From Limnanthes douglasii subsp. nivea (taxonomy: Eukaryota > Streptophyta > Magnoliopsida > Brassicales > Limnanthaceae), in assembly GCA_036936605.1 (NCBI GenBank), contig JAUPFV010000005.1:59912742-59976741 (forward strand): a stretch of DNA of 64,000 bases. The letters are read 5' to 3'. Below, piece by piece: positions 44,080-53,628 of this stretch. Each line of letters starts with the position of its first letter. The first letter of the stretch is position 1. The notes under the pieces are model-generated. The model made no database searches. It was not told the DNA's origin and worked only from the letters and a program-made list of their open reading frames with translations. The translations under genes and the position numbers were made by a program.

Positions 44080-46208
44080 ATGATCCAATTAAGACTTTTA
44101 GTTTGAAATACCATATGAGGACGTTGAAATTTATACTTTTCCCAACGGTAAAAGTTTGAAGACCGGTATCAAGTTATTTCTTATAGTAAGATAAAAACTT
44201 ATATCATTTTTTCAAAACAATTGCATATGTTCGACTCATGTACCAAGAACGTAACATGAGTATTATTTCTCATAAACTCACTATACGATCTAATGTATGT
44301 CCCATATTTAAAAAACAAAGAGTATTCTTTGTTGAAAAATCTGAAACAATTGTGGCAAAAATTAATTGGTTGATGAAAGTAGACCACATCATAAAATCAC
44401 AATATATGGTGTGAACGAAGAACCCAGTTCTTGTGAAAATGAATAATATAAAATGGAGAATATATGTTAATTTTACTGACTTGAACAAAGCATACCGAAA
44501 AATTAATTTCCCATTCCTAGAGTTGATCAACTAGTATTCGACTTCAAGTAATAAACTCTTGCCGTTTATGGATACATTTGGAGAGTATAATCAAATACAC
44601 ATAAATCTGAATGACCAAGAAAACATCACATCTATAACTTGTAAGGGTCTACACTGCTATAAAGTATTACCATTTGGGTTGATGAATGTCGAGGCGGTTA
44701 TCAACGACTAGTGAACAAATCTTTTCCAGCGAAATTGGAAGGCATGTTGAAGACTATAATGATGACATGTTAATAAAAAACACAAGAGGCAATGATTATT
44801 TTATGGATTTAGAAGAAATATTTTGTAGCTTAAAATCCATAAACTTGAAATTTAATTTATAAAAATATACATTCAGAAACTATATGGAAAATTCTAGGCT
44901 ATACAGTGAGTGAAAAATGAATTGAAGTTGATCTAGTATATTTGAATGCTTTAACTGCTATGGAACTTTCAAGATCCATCGAATATGTATATATCTTAAC
45001 TGGATGGTTGACTGTTTTAAATAGATTCATATCAAGATGTTATGACATATATGCTTCATTTTTTTTTCAAGTTATAAAAAGGCGAATAATTTCAACTGGA
45101 CTCCAAAATGCGTTGAAGATTTTGTCATGATAAAAAGAGATTTTATCCTCACTTGAAATTTTAAAATAGCCAAATATGAGAGAAAAGCTATTTGTTTATG
45201 CCGCGATGTCAGCTTACACAGTAGGTGTAGTGTTAGTTAGAGAGGTCGAAAATTATCCTTTCCTAATATATTACTTGAGAAAGAGTCTATTAGATAATGC
45301 AAAAAATAACTTGAAGTTTGAAAATCTAGACTTGGCTTTATTTATAGCAACACAAAAGATGAGATCATATTTCTAAGCTCATTCGGTAGTGGTTCAAACC
45401 TATTTTTTACTAAACATTATGCTGTGAAAATCCAATGTACCAGGTCAGATGACTAAATGGTGAGTGGAACTAGGAGACTATGACTAGATTTTGAACCTCA
45501 AACAACAATCAAAGCGCAAGCTTTGGTAAATGTTTTAGTTAATATTTATTCTAAATGACTTGAACCAAAGCCAGATACTGACATGTCTAAAGATGAGTGG
45601 GTTATTCAGGGTAATGAGGGCTGAAGCATTACAGGTATGAGGTTAGGGTTCAGTTGGTATCTCCAACCAGAGAAGACATATATAAAACGATATGATTTGC
45701 CTTTAGAGTATCTAACAATAAAGCATTATAGGAAGCAACCTTGGCAGGGTTACGACTTGCACAAATTTGTGCCCCATGAGAGTTCATTTAGTAAAAGATT
45801 CACAACTTCTAATCAACCATGCACTCGGTCGGGCTAAAGTAAGGAAATATCATCTGGTAAAGTACCAAAAGACGTTGAGAGAATTGGCAACCTTCTTCTA
45901 GTACGTTGAGTATGAACATGTTTATCGGGCAACAAATTATTTCGGTGATTCTATAATAACTATATCATACACCAAAGGGTATCCGTGCATACTTGAACAA
46001 GAACATCCATTGATAACACCAGTGTCCGGGCATAAACTAGACCCAGAAGTATTGCAAATTTGGAGGTATGTGATTAAATAATTCATGGTCATATAGACTT
46101 TGATAGTTGATAAAATATTGGCTAAAAAACTAAGATTTAAGGCACATGATTTTGCGGTCTTTAGAGAAATTATTTACGAAAAATATTTAATTCGACCATT
46201 ATTATGAT
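44080..46208 (+). pseudogene. T3 Pol part 1: RT, RNase H, aRNH
   Basis: RT with WRIYVNFTDLNKAYRKI (about 44458-44510) and an active site reading YNDD near 44757-44768 where YIDD is expected. RNase H includes LKFENLDLALFIATQKMRSYF at 45310-45376. A decayed aRNH runs about 45600-45980. The last codons before the T2 insertion (KLRFKAHDFAVFREIIYEK) correspond to the linker before the integrase zinc region. Confidence 0.8.
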
Positions 46209-46213
46209 ACCTT

Positions 46214-46497
46214 TGGTGTGAATTTAAGTTGTAAAGAGAGAATTAAGAACAAAGAGTCTTCAAAGAGAATTTTTAGAAGTGTTTAGTGCCTCTGAATATT
46301 TCATAAGTCAAAATAACCTTTTCAGCCTCCTTAAATAGGCAGGGTGAATTAGTTAGGAAAACGGTTACATATTAATATATTTACAATTTAACCCCTAGGT
46401 TTCTACTAAAGCGTAATTAAATCCTATAATTACAGAATTTGTCATTTTAGCCCTTATTAATTACACTCAAGTCCCTAAGGAATATCTTTCCTTATCA
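46214..46497 (-). repeat. T2 3' LTR
   Basis: 284 bp, plus strand from TGGTGTGAATTTAAG to CTTTCCTTATCA. It appears identical to 56197-56480. The minus-strand phrase CTATTTAAGGAGGC is a candidate TATA region. Confidence 0.95.
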
Positions 46498-46515
46498 GTA
46501 GTCCCCCTAGTTCTT
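46498..46515 (-). other. T2 polypurine tract
   Basis: The minus strand reads AAGAACTAGGGGGACTAC directly before the 3' LTR, the plus-strand DNA primer site. T3 (ACTAGGGGGTAC before 60868) and the LTR at 62892-63556 have related tracts. Confidence 0.8.
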
Positions 46516-46810
46516 ATATAGACATTTATAAGAACTATTGGCTCATCGGATTCTTCCTCGGATCAACACTATTTTTATCGCTTCTCTTCGAATTTTCAAG
46601 CATTGTGGTATAGCTTTACTTCTTCTTCGAATATTATCACTTCAAACATAGTTTAATGACACTTCGAAGTCTCTGACCCCTGCCTAAGAGATTGATTAGA
46701 CACCTAGCAGTAGACCTGCAACACTGCATATTCCCTTTTCGTTTCATATTCCAACCAATGAAAACAACTTACTTGCCCTACTTCTTTACATACTCAACGT
46801 CACTCTTTAC

Positions 46811-46820
46811 TCTATAAATA
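46811..46820 (+). promoter_or_regulatory. TATA box of T2 antisense gene
   Basis: TCTATAAATA lies 142 bp before the ATG at 46963, with a pyrimidine-rich, CA-containing stretch about 30 bp downstream (CATTCATTCAG) as a likely start site. This suggests the antisense gene has its own promoter between the 3' LTR and its coding region. Confidence 0.6.
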
Positions 46821-46962
46821 CCCAGTTACTCATTCATTCAGAACTTTTTAGAGAAATCACCCTTGAAACATCTCCAGACTGTTCTTCATCTTCAACCTTC
46901 TCATCTCCAACCTGTTCATCTTCTTTTGTTTATCTTCAACCTCTCATACCAAAAACCATTGT

Positions 46963-49728
46963 ATGAGAAGATACCCTAGATACAATAGATTTAAACCCAG
47001 AAGACCAGTAAGATCAAAGAAAAATCTTTTTCCTGGTTCCAGTAACCAAGTATTTGGGGCCTACGATTATCTTTGTATTTCTCGAAGAGCCAAAGAATAC
47101 AAAGCTGCTGGGTTGATCTATAACGGTCCTCACTCTTCCTGCACCACTTTTAAATATGGCAACTTTAATCCAAACCTTGCCACTTCGTCTTCACCTCTAG
47201 CTTCTAACCCAGAAAGTAGCTCAACGACCTCTTCTTTCCAAAATCCAACCAAACCTTCAATACTAAGACCTCATCGGAAACCTAAAGTAGTTACTTTAGA
47301 CAAACCACCCACTTATAACAAATCACAACTCAAATCACCTGTCCTTCAATTCGAAGAGACAAAAAACCCTCAAACCAAAACACTTCCTCCTCAATTCGAG
47401 GCTATTAGAGCTAAGCGTTCCAAAAAATCATCTTTCTTAGTAATGGGTGAAGAAACAAAAACCTCTTCTACTCCTCAACACTCTCCTCCTCCCCCATTAG
47501 AAGTGGATGACACTACACCAGAGTGTAGTCAGCCAATTCTTGTGACTCAACAAGAGACACAAATTCGAAGCCATTCCGAGGACGGTCAGAAAAAAGACGA
47601 TTCAGAAGCTACTGAATCTGATGCCGAGGAGGAGTCCGAGGCTGATGATGTAGCTCCTCCAAAGAAACCTCGAGGGAAAAAAGGTCTCATTTCATTGCCT
47701 GAGAACGTTGCCTCATTAGTTCAGGAAAATCTCAAGCCTCTTTCTGCTTGGTACATTCTTGCCTTGAAGAATGTACCCTACAGCTACTACCTCGAATCGG
47801 AGAAGGAGCACCTCAGAAAGCTATGGGGGTTAACTGATAATATGACACTTCGGCTACCAGTGGAAGGAGAGACACCCTTGAACTGCCAAAAAGATGAGCT
47901 GGTAGTGTATCCTGAGCTTTTTAATTGGGGACTTCGGTTTCCCCTGGATCCGATGATCGTAAAGTTCTTCGAAATCCACAGACTGTGCCCAACCCAGGTT
48001 ACTCCAAACTTGCTCTTCACTTTATTTTCAGCAATCATGGTATCAAGACTTGGAGGTATTCCCCTCGAAATCGAGGACTTCATCTCAGTAACCAAAGTGT
48101 CAAATGGCCCTGTTCTACCATTTTATTATTTAACCCTTGAAGATGACTTGAAAATTATCGACGATCTCCTCGAAGCCGATAAATTCTGGAAACAACGATT
48201 CGTCTTTCTGTCAGGCGCCTGGGAAAATGGACATGAAATCTCCGATGCCAACCCTTCTAAACTCACCCTTACCTGGAGAGACAGTAGTAAGTGATACCTT
48301 TCCTTGCTTATCTAGTTGTTTTTGAATCAAATTATTTAGCTAACTATTTTTCTCTCTTTAGAAATTCCGAGGCGGTTTAAGGGTCGTCGAAAAGAAGCCA
48401 AGCTTATCTTTCAAAAGATGGCTGAGTGGGCTGAAAAATCTTGGGGCAATGGTTTTCATTCAGCATTCGAGCCCATAAACTTTGTTAATAGCCACCTCTG
48501 GCGCATATCCCTAGGGGCAGACTTCCCTCTGGATCCGATGACGCCACCAGATCCCCTTCTAGCAGTTGAGAGGATTCTTGCACCAGATGGGAAATGTTAT
48601 CTTCCTCTTCGGAACCGGAGTGACAGCCATCTTCCTTTGAAGAAGAAAGGAAAGAAGAAAACCACCACCAGCAAAACTAAACCTCCCTCTACTTCGAAGA
48701 GTGTAAGGAAGAGAAAAACGTCTGCACCTTCGCTTCCCACCATATCCGAAGAAGACCAGCCCATCCTGAAAAAGACAAAGAAAAAACAAACTTCTCCAAA
48801 AAAGAAAGATAATAAGTCTAACAAGCCCAATGAAAAGAATGAGGCTGATCTCTTAGAGGATGTGCTAGCTTCCGAGGCACGAGGTAAAACTTTTGTCGAG
48901 GTGAATCCTGAGGGAGGTATAACCCTTGGAGACAAACAAATAGATGACTATCTAAACTTCGAGGACTTCAACTCAAGTGGAGATTTTGTACTTCCTGGTT
49001 CTCAACATGCCAATGTTGCTCCTCCAATTTCTACCGATGCTGCTACAACTTCCACATCCAATCCTTTTGCTCCCATTCATCAGCCAGAGAAATCTGATGA
49101 GGTAATTTCAATTCTTCAACCTTTCCCCAATCTAATTTCTGCAGTCACCAAATTATACGAAGAAGTGAGCAAATCTCAAACCCAACTGGAGCGTCTTGCC
49201 CAAGAGCTAGCTAGGAGTAGAAAAGAAACAGAGTCTGAAAAGACTTCTAAAAATGAAGCACTCCAAAAATTTGAAGCTGAGAAAGAACAGCTTCTTAAAA
49301 AGCACAAGGAGGAAGTCGAAGCTCTTAAGACTACTCATCTGGAAGCTCTTAAAAGTCTAAAGGCCGAACATTCTACTGCTATTTCCGATGCGACGGAGCT
49401 TATCAAAGAGACTAAAGAGAAATTGGAAAAAAGCCAGACTGAAATTACTACACTTCGAGCAGGATTCGAAGAGGAAAAGGAAGCTGCAGTTAAAGAGGCG
49501 AAAAACAAAGTTAGCTCTGTGATGCTTGAAGGCATGAAGAAAACTCAAATTGATACATCCATTCAGATCCTTCGAGAAGTTCATGCTGCTTGTCCAAGGC
49601 TAGATTTATCAAACCTTTGGAAACGAGTTCCAGAAGAACAACGCCCAAAAGAAGCTTTCGAAGCTCCACCAAGCTCCTCCTCCGAAGAGGCGTCATCGGA
49701 AGATGAAGAACAAGAAAATGATGCTTGA
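46963..49728 (+). CDS. T2 antisense gene, Transposase_28-like coiled-coil protein
   Basis: Two exons, 46963-48286 and 48362-49728, give 896 codons with no internal stop. Exon 1: basic N-terminus (residues 1-22), Ser/Pro/Thr-rich linker, acidic stretch (about 212-231), basic KKPRGKKG (about 233-240, possible nuclear signal). Then a helical domain to about 440 including WYILALKNVPYSYYLE, NWGLRFPLDPMIVKFFE and AIMVSRLGGIPLE, which resembles Pfam Transposase_28 (putative gypsy type transposon). Exon 2: RRFKGRRKEAK, GADFPLDPMTPP, a Lys-rich region (about 535-605), a long coiled coil (about 705-830) and an acidic tail. It converges with pol, whose stop is about 590 bp away. Antisense genes of this type are known from Tat elements such as Grande; their biochemical role is not established. 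Confidence 0.88.
48287..48361 (+). other. Intron of T2 antisense gene
   Basis: 75 bp, GTAAGTGATA at the donor and TTTCTCTCTTTAG at the acceptor. Splicing joins the two long open frames exactly in phase, whereas the unspliced frame stops within seven bases of the donor. T1 has an intron at the homologous position. Confidence 0.88.
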
Positions 49729-49882
49729 TAGACCAAGTAGTTTGCTTTTGTTTTTTGTGTATGTGACTAAGTACTTCAGTTCTTTTTTGTAAACTTCGTA
49801 TGTTATCCCACGAACAAACTACTTATCTTTTTTTATCTTAAATTTTCTGGTACACTTGTTTGAGCTGATTATTATTAATCAT

Positions 49883-50086
49883 GGAAGCACTCATAAGTCG
49901 TGGCACTTCGAAAAATAGATGCACTCATAAGACGTGGCACCTTGAAAAATAGATGCACTCATAAGACGTGGCACCTCGAAAAATAGATGCACTCATAAGA
50001 CGTGGCACCTCGAAAAATAGATGCACGCATAAGACGTGGCACCTCGAAAAATAGATGCACTCATAAGACGTGGCACCTCGAAAAAT
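49883..50086 (+). repeat. 34-bp minisatellite, six copies
   Basis: Six head-to-tail copies of a 34-bp unit containing GCACTCATAAGACGTGGCAC and CTCGAAAAATA with few differences. It lies between the 3' ends of the convergent antisense gene and pol, so both transcripts' 3' UTRs may contain it. No variable spacers. Confidence 0.95.
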
Positions 50087-50319
50087 TTGGTTGTTTCTTC
50101 AAAGCTTTCGCTTCGGAAAATTATTCTTGGTCGACTTCCAAAGATGATCAATCTTTGCCAAATTACCAAAATAATAAATCACACATCATAACAAACAACC
50201 AATGGCCAAAAGAAATTTTGTTAAAAAATTCAATATCAATCAGACACCTCGTTAAAACCTTTCTGGGCCAACAGATAAGGAAAGAGTATGTCTGTTTTAC
50301 AAAAATTCGAAGTTCAGTT

Positions 50320-53300
50320 TTACTCACAGTACAATTTCAAGTGCTCTATGTTCCAAGGGTGCTTGAGCATCCTCCCTTCTCGATCTGATAACCTGTAGGA
50401 ACCTGGTTTGACTCTCATTGTAACTTTGTAAGGACCTTCCCAATTCGGGGCCAGTTTTCCGAGGTGTTTATCCTTGGTGTGAAGAAACACTTTTCGCAAT
50501 ACTAGATCGCCAATTTTGAATTCCCTTCTCTTAACTTTGGCATCGTACCTGCTTCTCATTAACGTTTGATAATGGATCACATTTAAATGTGCCTTGACCC
50601 TTTTTTCTTCCAACAAATCAAGTTCCACTCTTCTGGCCTCATCGTTATCTGCATCGGAATATCGTAATAGTCTGTAAGAAGGTAGTGTAGATTCAGCAGG
50701 GCACACAGCATCCATCCCATATACTAGAGAAAAAGGAGTCTCTTTTGTAGCCTCTCTAGGGGTTGTCCTATATGCCCATAATACTTCTTGAAGAAAATTT
50801 GGCCACTTCCCTGCTGCTCCAGCCAAATTTTTCTTTAAGCCATCCAAGATAGATCTATTTGTTACTTCCACTTGTCCATTTGCCTGAGGATGAAAAGGAG
50901 TGGAAAAACATTGCTGTATCCCTTTCGAAGAGCAAAAAGAGTCCATTTCCTTGTTATTAAATTGAGGACCATTATCAGTTGTTATTTTTCGAGGTACTCC
51001 AAAACGGTAGCAAATATTGCTTTGAATAAACTTGATTACATCCTTAGCTTTTGTCCCAGCTAAGGGTTCTGCTTCTGCCCACTTCGAAAAATAATCAACC
51101 GCAACAATAATCATTTGTCTTCCACCAGAAGCCATAGGTAATGGTCCCACCAAATCAATGCCCCACCTATCAAAAGGAACCGCCTCTGAAATTGTCATTA
51201 GTGGTACTGCTGGTTTGTGTATTAAATTTGCATACCTTTGGCAAGTGTCACAACTTCGAACTAATGACTTAGCATCTTGTAAAATGGTAGGCCAATAATA
51301 TCCTGCCAACAATACCCTACGCGTTAAAGCTCTAAACCCACAATGAGCTGACCCATCTCCATCATGCAGTTCGGACAAAACATTCTGAGATTCATCCTTG
51401 CCTAAACATCGTAGTAAAGGTTTCGAAGCAGACCTTTTGTACAGCACCCCATCCAGTACCACATAGCCAAGGGATTTGTACTTTATTTTCTTGAGCAAGT
51501 GTTTATCCATAGGTAATATTCCATTTGAAATAAAGTTTAACAAGTTAAACCTCCAATCTCCTCGAGCGCACGTCGGATTATTTACCACCTCATCGACCAC
51601 TTCACATTGCTCAGAATTTGATATAATCGAAGGCGATGGTTGTGTTACAATCCATGGGTATTCTTCTGAGTAAGCCATCGTTGCCAAAGAATCAGCCATA
51701 GTGTTGTTTCCTCTTCGAATATGCTCCACTTCGACATTTTCAAATTGCGCCATCATCCCCCGAAGTTCTTGTAGGTACAAAACCAAACGCTCCTTTTTAG
51801 CTTCTGATACCCCTTTAACGTGGTTAACTACCAACTGTGAATCTGTTTCCAAGCGTACAAACATTGCTCCACAAATCTTCGCCAACCTTAATCCTGCTAG
51901 CACAGCCTCATATTCAGCTTCGTTATTTGAAGCATGAAAGCCAAATTTTATAGCTTGAAACATAAATTCCCCCGTTGGTGCCACCAATTCCACTCCTGCA
52001 CTTGACCCTTTACTACTGGATCCCCCATCAGTTCGAATTGTCCACGTCGGATTCTCATTCACCTTTTCTGTATCTTTCTCCTCGGGTCTGCTCGAGTGAA
52101 ACTCCACCAAAAAATCTGCTAAGGCTTGAGCTTTGATAGCTGTCCGAGGAGAAAATAACACATCGAAATCTCCCAATTCCACAGACCACTTTGTCATCCT
52201 TCCTGAAATGTCTGGTTTTTGTAAAACATTCTTTAATGGATATGAAGTTCGAACGACAATCGTATGTGCCTGGAAGTAAGGGCGCATCTTTCTTGCTGCC
52301 ACTATTATACACAGTGCCAATTTTTCGAGCTTCAAATAACGTTTCTCAGCATCAACCAAACTTTTGCTGACATAGTAAACAGGCTTCGAAATTTTAGTAT
52401 CCTCGCTGATCAAAACTGCACTTACTGCATAATCCGATACTGCTATATACAAAAACAACTGTTCACCCTTTCGAGGCTTCGATAATATTTCAGGAGAGGA
52501 TAAAAGATTTTTGATCTTCAGAAAGGCTTCTTCACAATCCGAAGTCCACTCAAAATTATTAGGCCTTCGCAGCACCTGGAAAAAAGGCAAGCACTTATCT
52601 GAAAAACGAGAAATGAATCTGTTCAGGGCTGCTAACCTGCCTGTTAACATTTGCACTTCTTTGATATTCCGAGGTGAAGACATCGATATCAAAGCCTTCA
52701 ACTGTTCTGGGTCCACCTCAATTCCTCTTTCACTAATCATATACCCCAAAAATTTGCCAGATCGGACTCCAAATGTGCATTTTTCCGGATTCAACTTCAA
52801 TTGAATGGCTCTAAGATTCAAAAACGTTTCTTCCAAATCATCAATATGTTCATCATCACCTTTGCTTTTAACAAGCATGTCATCGATGTATACTTCAATA
52901 TTTCTCCCAATCTGTGAAGCAAACGCCTTATTCATCAGCCTCTGATATGTTGATCCAGCATTTTTCAGCCCAAAAGGCATTACTTTATAGCAATGCAAAC
53001 CTCTATCAGTAATAAAAGTCGTGCTTTCTTCATCATCTGGATTCATTTGAATTTGATTATACCCCGAAAATGCATCCATGAAAGTCAGAATTTTATTTCC
53101 CGAAGTGGAATCCACTAACTGATCTATCCGAGGCACCGGAAAAGGATCTTTTGGACAGGCTCTATTCAAATCTGTGAAGTCCACACACATTCGCCATTTT
53201 CCATTCTTCTTTTTTACTACCACCGGATTAGCCGTCCACCTCGGATAATTGGCCTCCCTAATATGTCCCATCTTGTATAACCGATCCACTTCGGCAACTA

Positions 53301-53625
53301 TGGCCTCAGATTTCTCCAATGAGAAGGCTCTTCTTTTTTGGATAATTGGTTTGACCTTCGGATCAACCGCTAGGCTATGACATATAATGTTGCTAGGGAC
53401 TCCTACTACATCTTCGGATTTCCAGGCAAACACATCCAAATTTTCAGACAAAAAATTCAACAACTTTTCTCGCATCGTCAAAGATAACAGAGTGCCAATT
53501 CGAAGTACCCTGCCATTATTAAAAATATATTCCTCTATTTCTTCATTGACCACTACAGAACTCGGGGTTGACCTCGGATCATCAATTCCCTCGTCTGTTT
53601 CACCACAAGACAACCCCCCAAACTG
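50320..53625 (-). CDS. pol: T2 Pol: RT, RNase H, aRNH, integrase
   Basis: Open for about 1100 codons after the TAG at 53628-53626. RT begins around residue 75 (VDRLYKMGHIREANYPRW, CVDFTDLNRACPKDPFP) with an intact YIDD active site (about residue 241). RNase H follows (KYLKLEKLALCII, RKMRPYFQAH). The second, archaeal-type RNase H starts near residue 520 (WTIRTDGGSSSKG, NNEAEYEAVLAGLRLA, ETDSQLV). Integrase has the zinc region HDGDGSAHCGF...CDTCQRY (from about 750) and the catalytic D-D-35-E set in IDLVGPL, TDNGPQF and GQVEVTNR, ending WNIEHLKLYCE. It lacks its own conventional start in a strong position and is probably made by readthrough of the TAG as a Gag-PR-Pol fusion. All catalytic residues I can check are present. 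Confidence 0.94.
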   Translation of the reverse strand, partial: QFGGLSCGETDEGIDDPRSTPSSVVVNEEIEEYIFNNGRVLRIGTLLSLTMREKLLNFLSENLDVFAWKSEDVVGVPSNIICHSLAVDPKVKPIIQKRRAFSLEKSEAIVAEVDRLYKMGHIREANYPRWTANPVVVKKKNGKWRMCVDFTDLNRACPKDPFPVPRIDQLVDSTSGNKILTFMDAFSGYNQIQMNPDDEESTTFITDRGLHCYKVMPFGLKNAGSTYQRLMNKAFASQIGRNIEVYIDDMLVKSKGDDEHIDDLEETFLNLRAIQLKLNPEKCTFGVRSGKFLGYMISERGIEVDPEQLKALISMSSPRNIKEVQMLTGRLAALNRFISRFSDKCLPFFQVLRRPNNFEWTSDCEEAFLKIKNLLSSPEILSKPRKGEQLFLYIAVSDYAVSAVLISEDTKISKPVYYVSKSLVDAEKRYLKLEKLALCIIVAARKMRPYFQAHTIVVRTSYPLKNVLQKPDISGRMTKWSVELGDFDVLFSPRTAIKAQALADFLVEFHSSRPEEKDTEKVNENPTWTIRTDGGSSSKGSSAGVELVAPTGEFMFQAIKFGFHASNNEAEYEAVLAGLRLAKICGAMFVRLETDSQLVVNHVKGVSEAKKERLVLYLQELRGMMAQFENVEVEHIRRGNNTMADSLATMAYSEEYPWIVTQPSPSIISNSEQCEVVDEVVNNPTCARGDWRFNLLNFISNGILPMDKHLLKKIKYKSLGYVVLDGVLYKRSASKPLLRCLGKDESQNVLSELHDGDGSAHCGFRALTRRVLLAGYYWPTILQDAKSLVRSCDTCQRYANLIHKPAVPLMTISEAVPFDRWGIDLVGPLPMASGGRQMIIVAVDYFSKWAEAEPLAGTKAKDVIKFIQSNICYRFGVPRKITTDNGPQFNNKEMDSFCSSKGIQQCFSTPFHPQANGQVEVTNRSILDGLKKNLAGAAGKWPNFLQEVLWAYRTTPREATKETPFSLVYGMDAVCPAESTLPSYRLLRYSDADNDEARRVELDLLEEKRVKAHLNVIHYQTLMRSRYDAKVKRREFKIGDLVLRKVFLHTKDKHLGKLAPNWEGPYKVTMRVKPGSYRLSDREGRMLKHPWNIEHLKLYCE

Positions 53626-53628
53626 CTA
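53620..53628 (-). promoter_or_regulatory. Putative readthrough stop, UAG CAG UUU
   Basis: Gag-protease ends ...LMES-TAG and the same frame continues CAG TTT GGG GGG TTG into Pol with no further stop. The following hexanucleotide matches five of six positions of the CARYYA readthrough consensus. T1 has TAG CAA TTA at the same boundary. A GGGGGG tract follows at once. Confidence 0.65.

Noticed and set aside
47787..49696. Minus-strand frames opposite the T2 antisense gene
   Set aside because: Shadows of the plus-strand coding sequence; no motifs and no continuity with pol.
49883..50086. Regular 34-bp repeats as a CRISPR-like array
   Set aside because: Copies are directly adjacent with no unique spacers, in a plant retrotransposon; it is a minisatellite.
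53613..53628. Frameshift at GGGGGG as the Gag-Pol recoding mechanism
   Set aside because: Gag-protease and Pol are already in the same frame, so no shift is needed; only the TAG must be bypassed.
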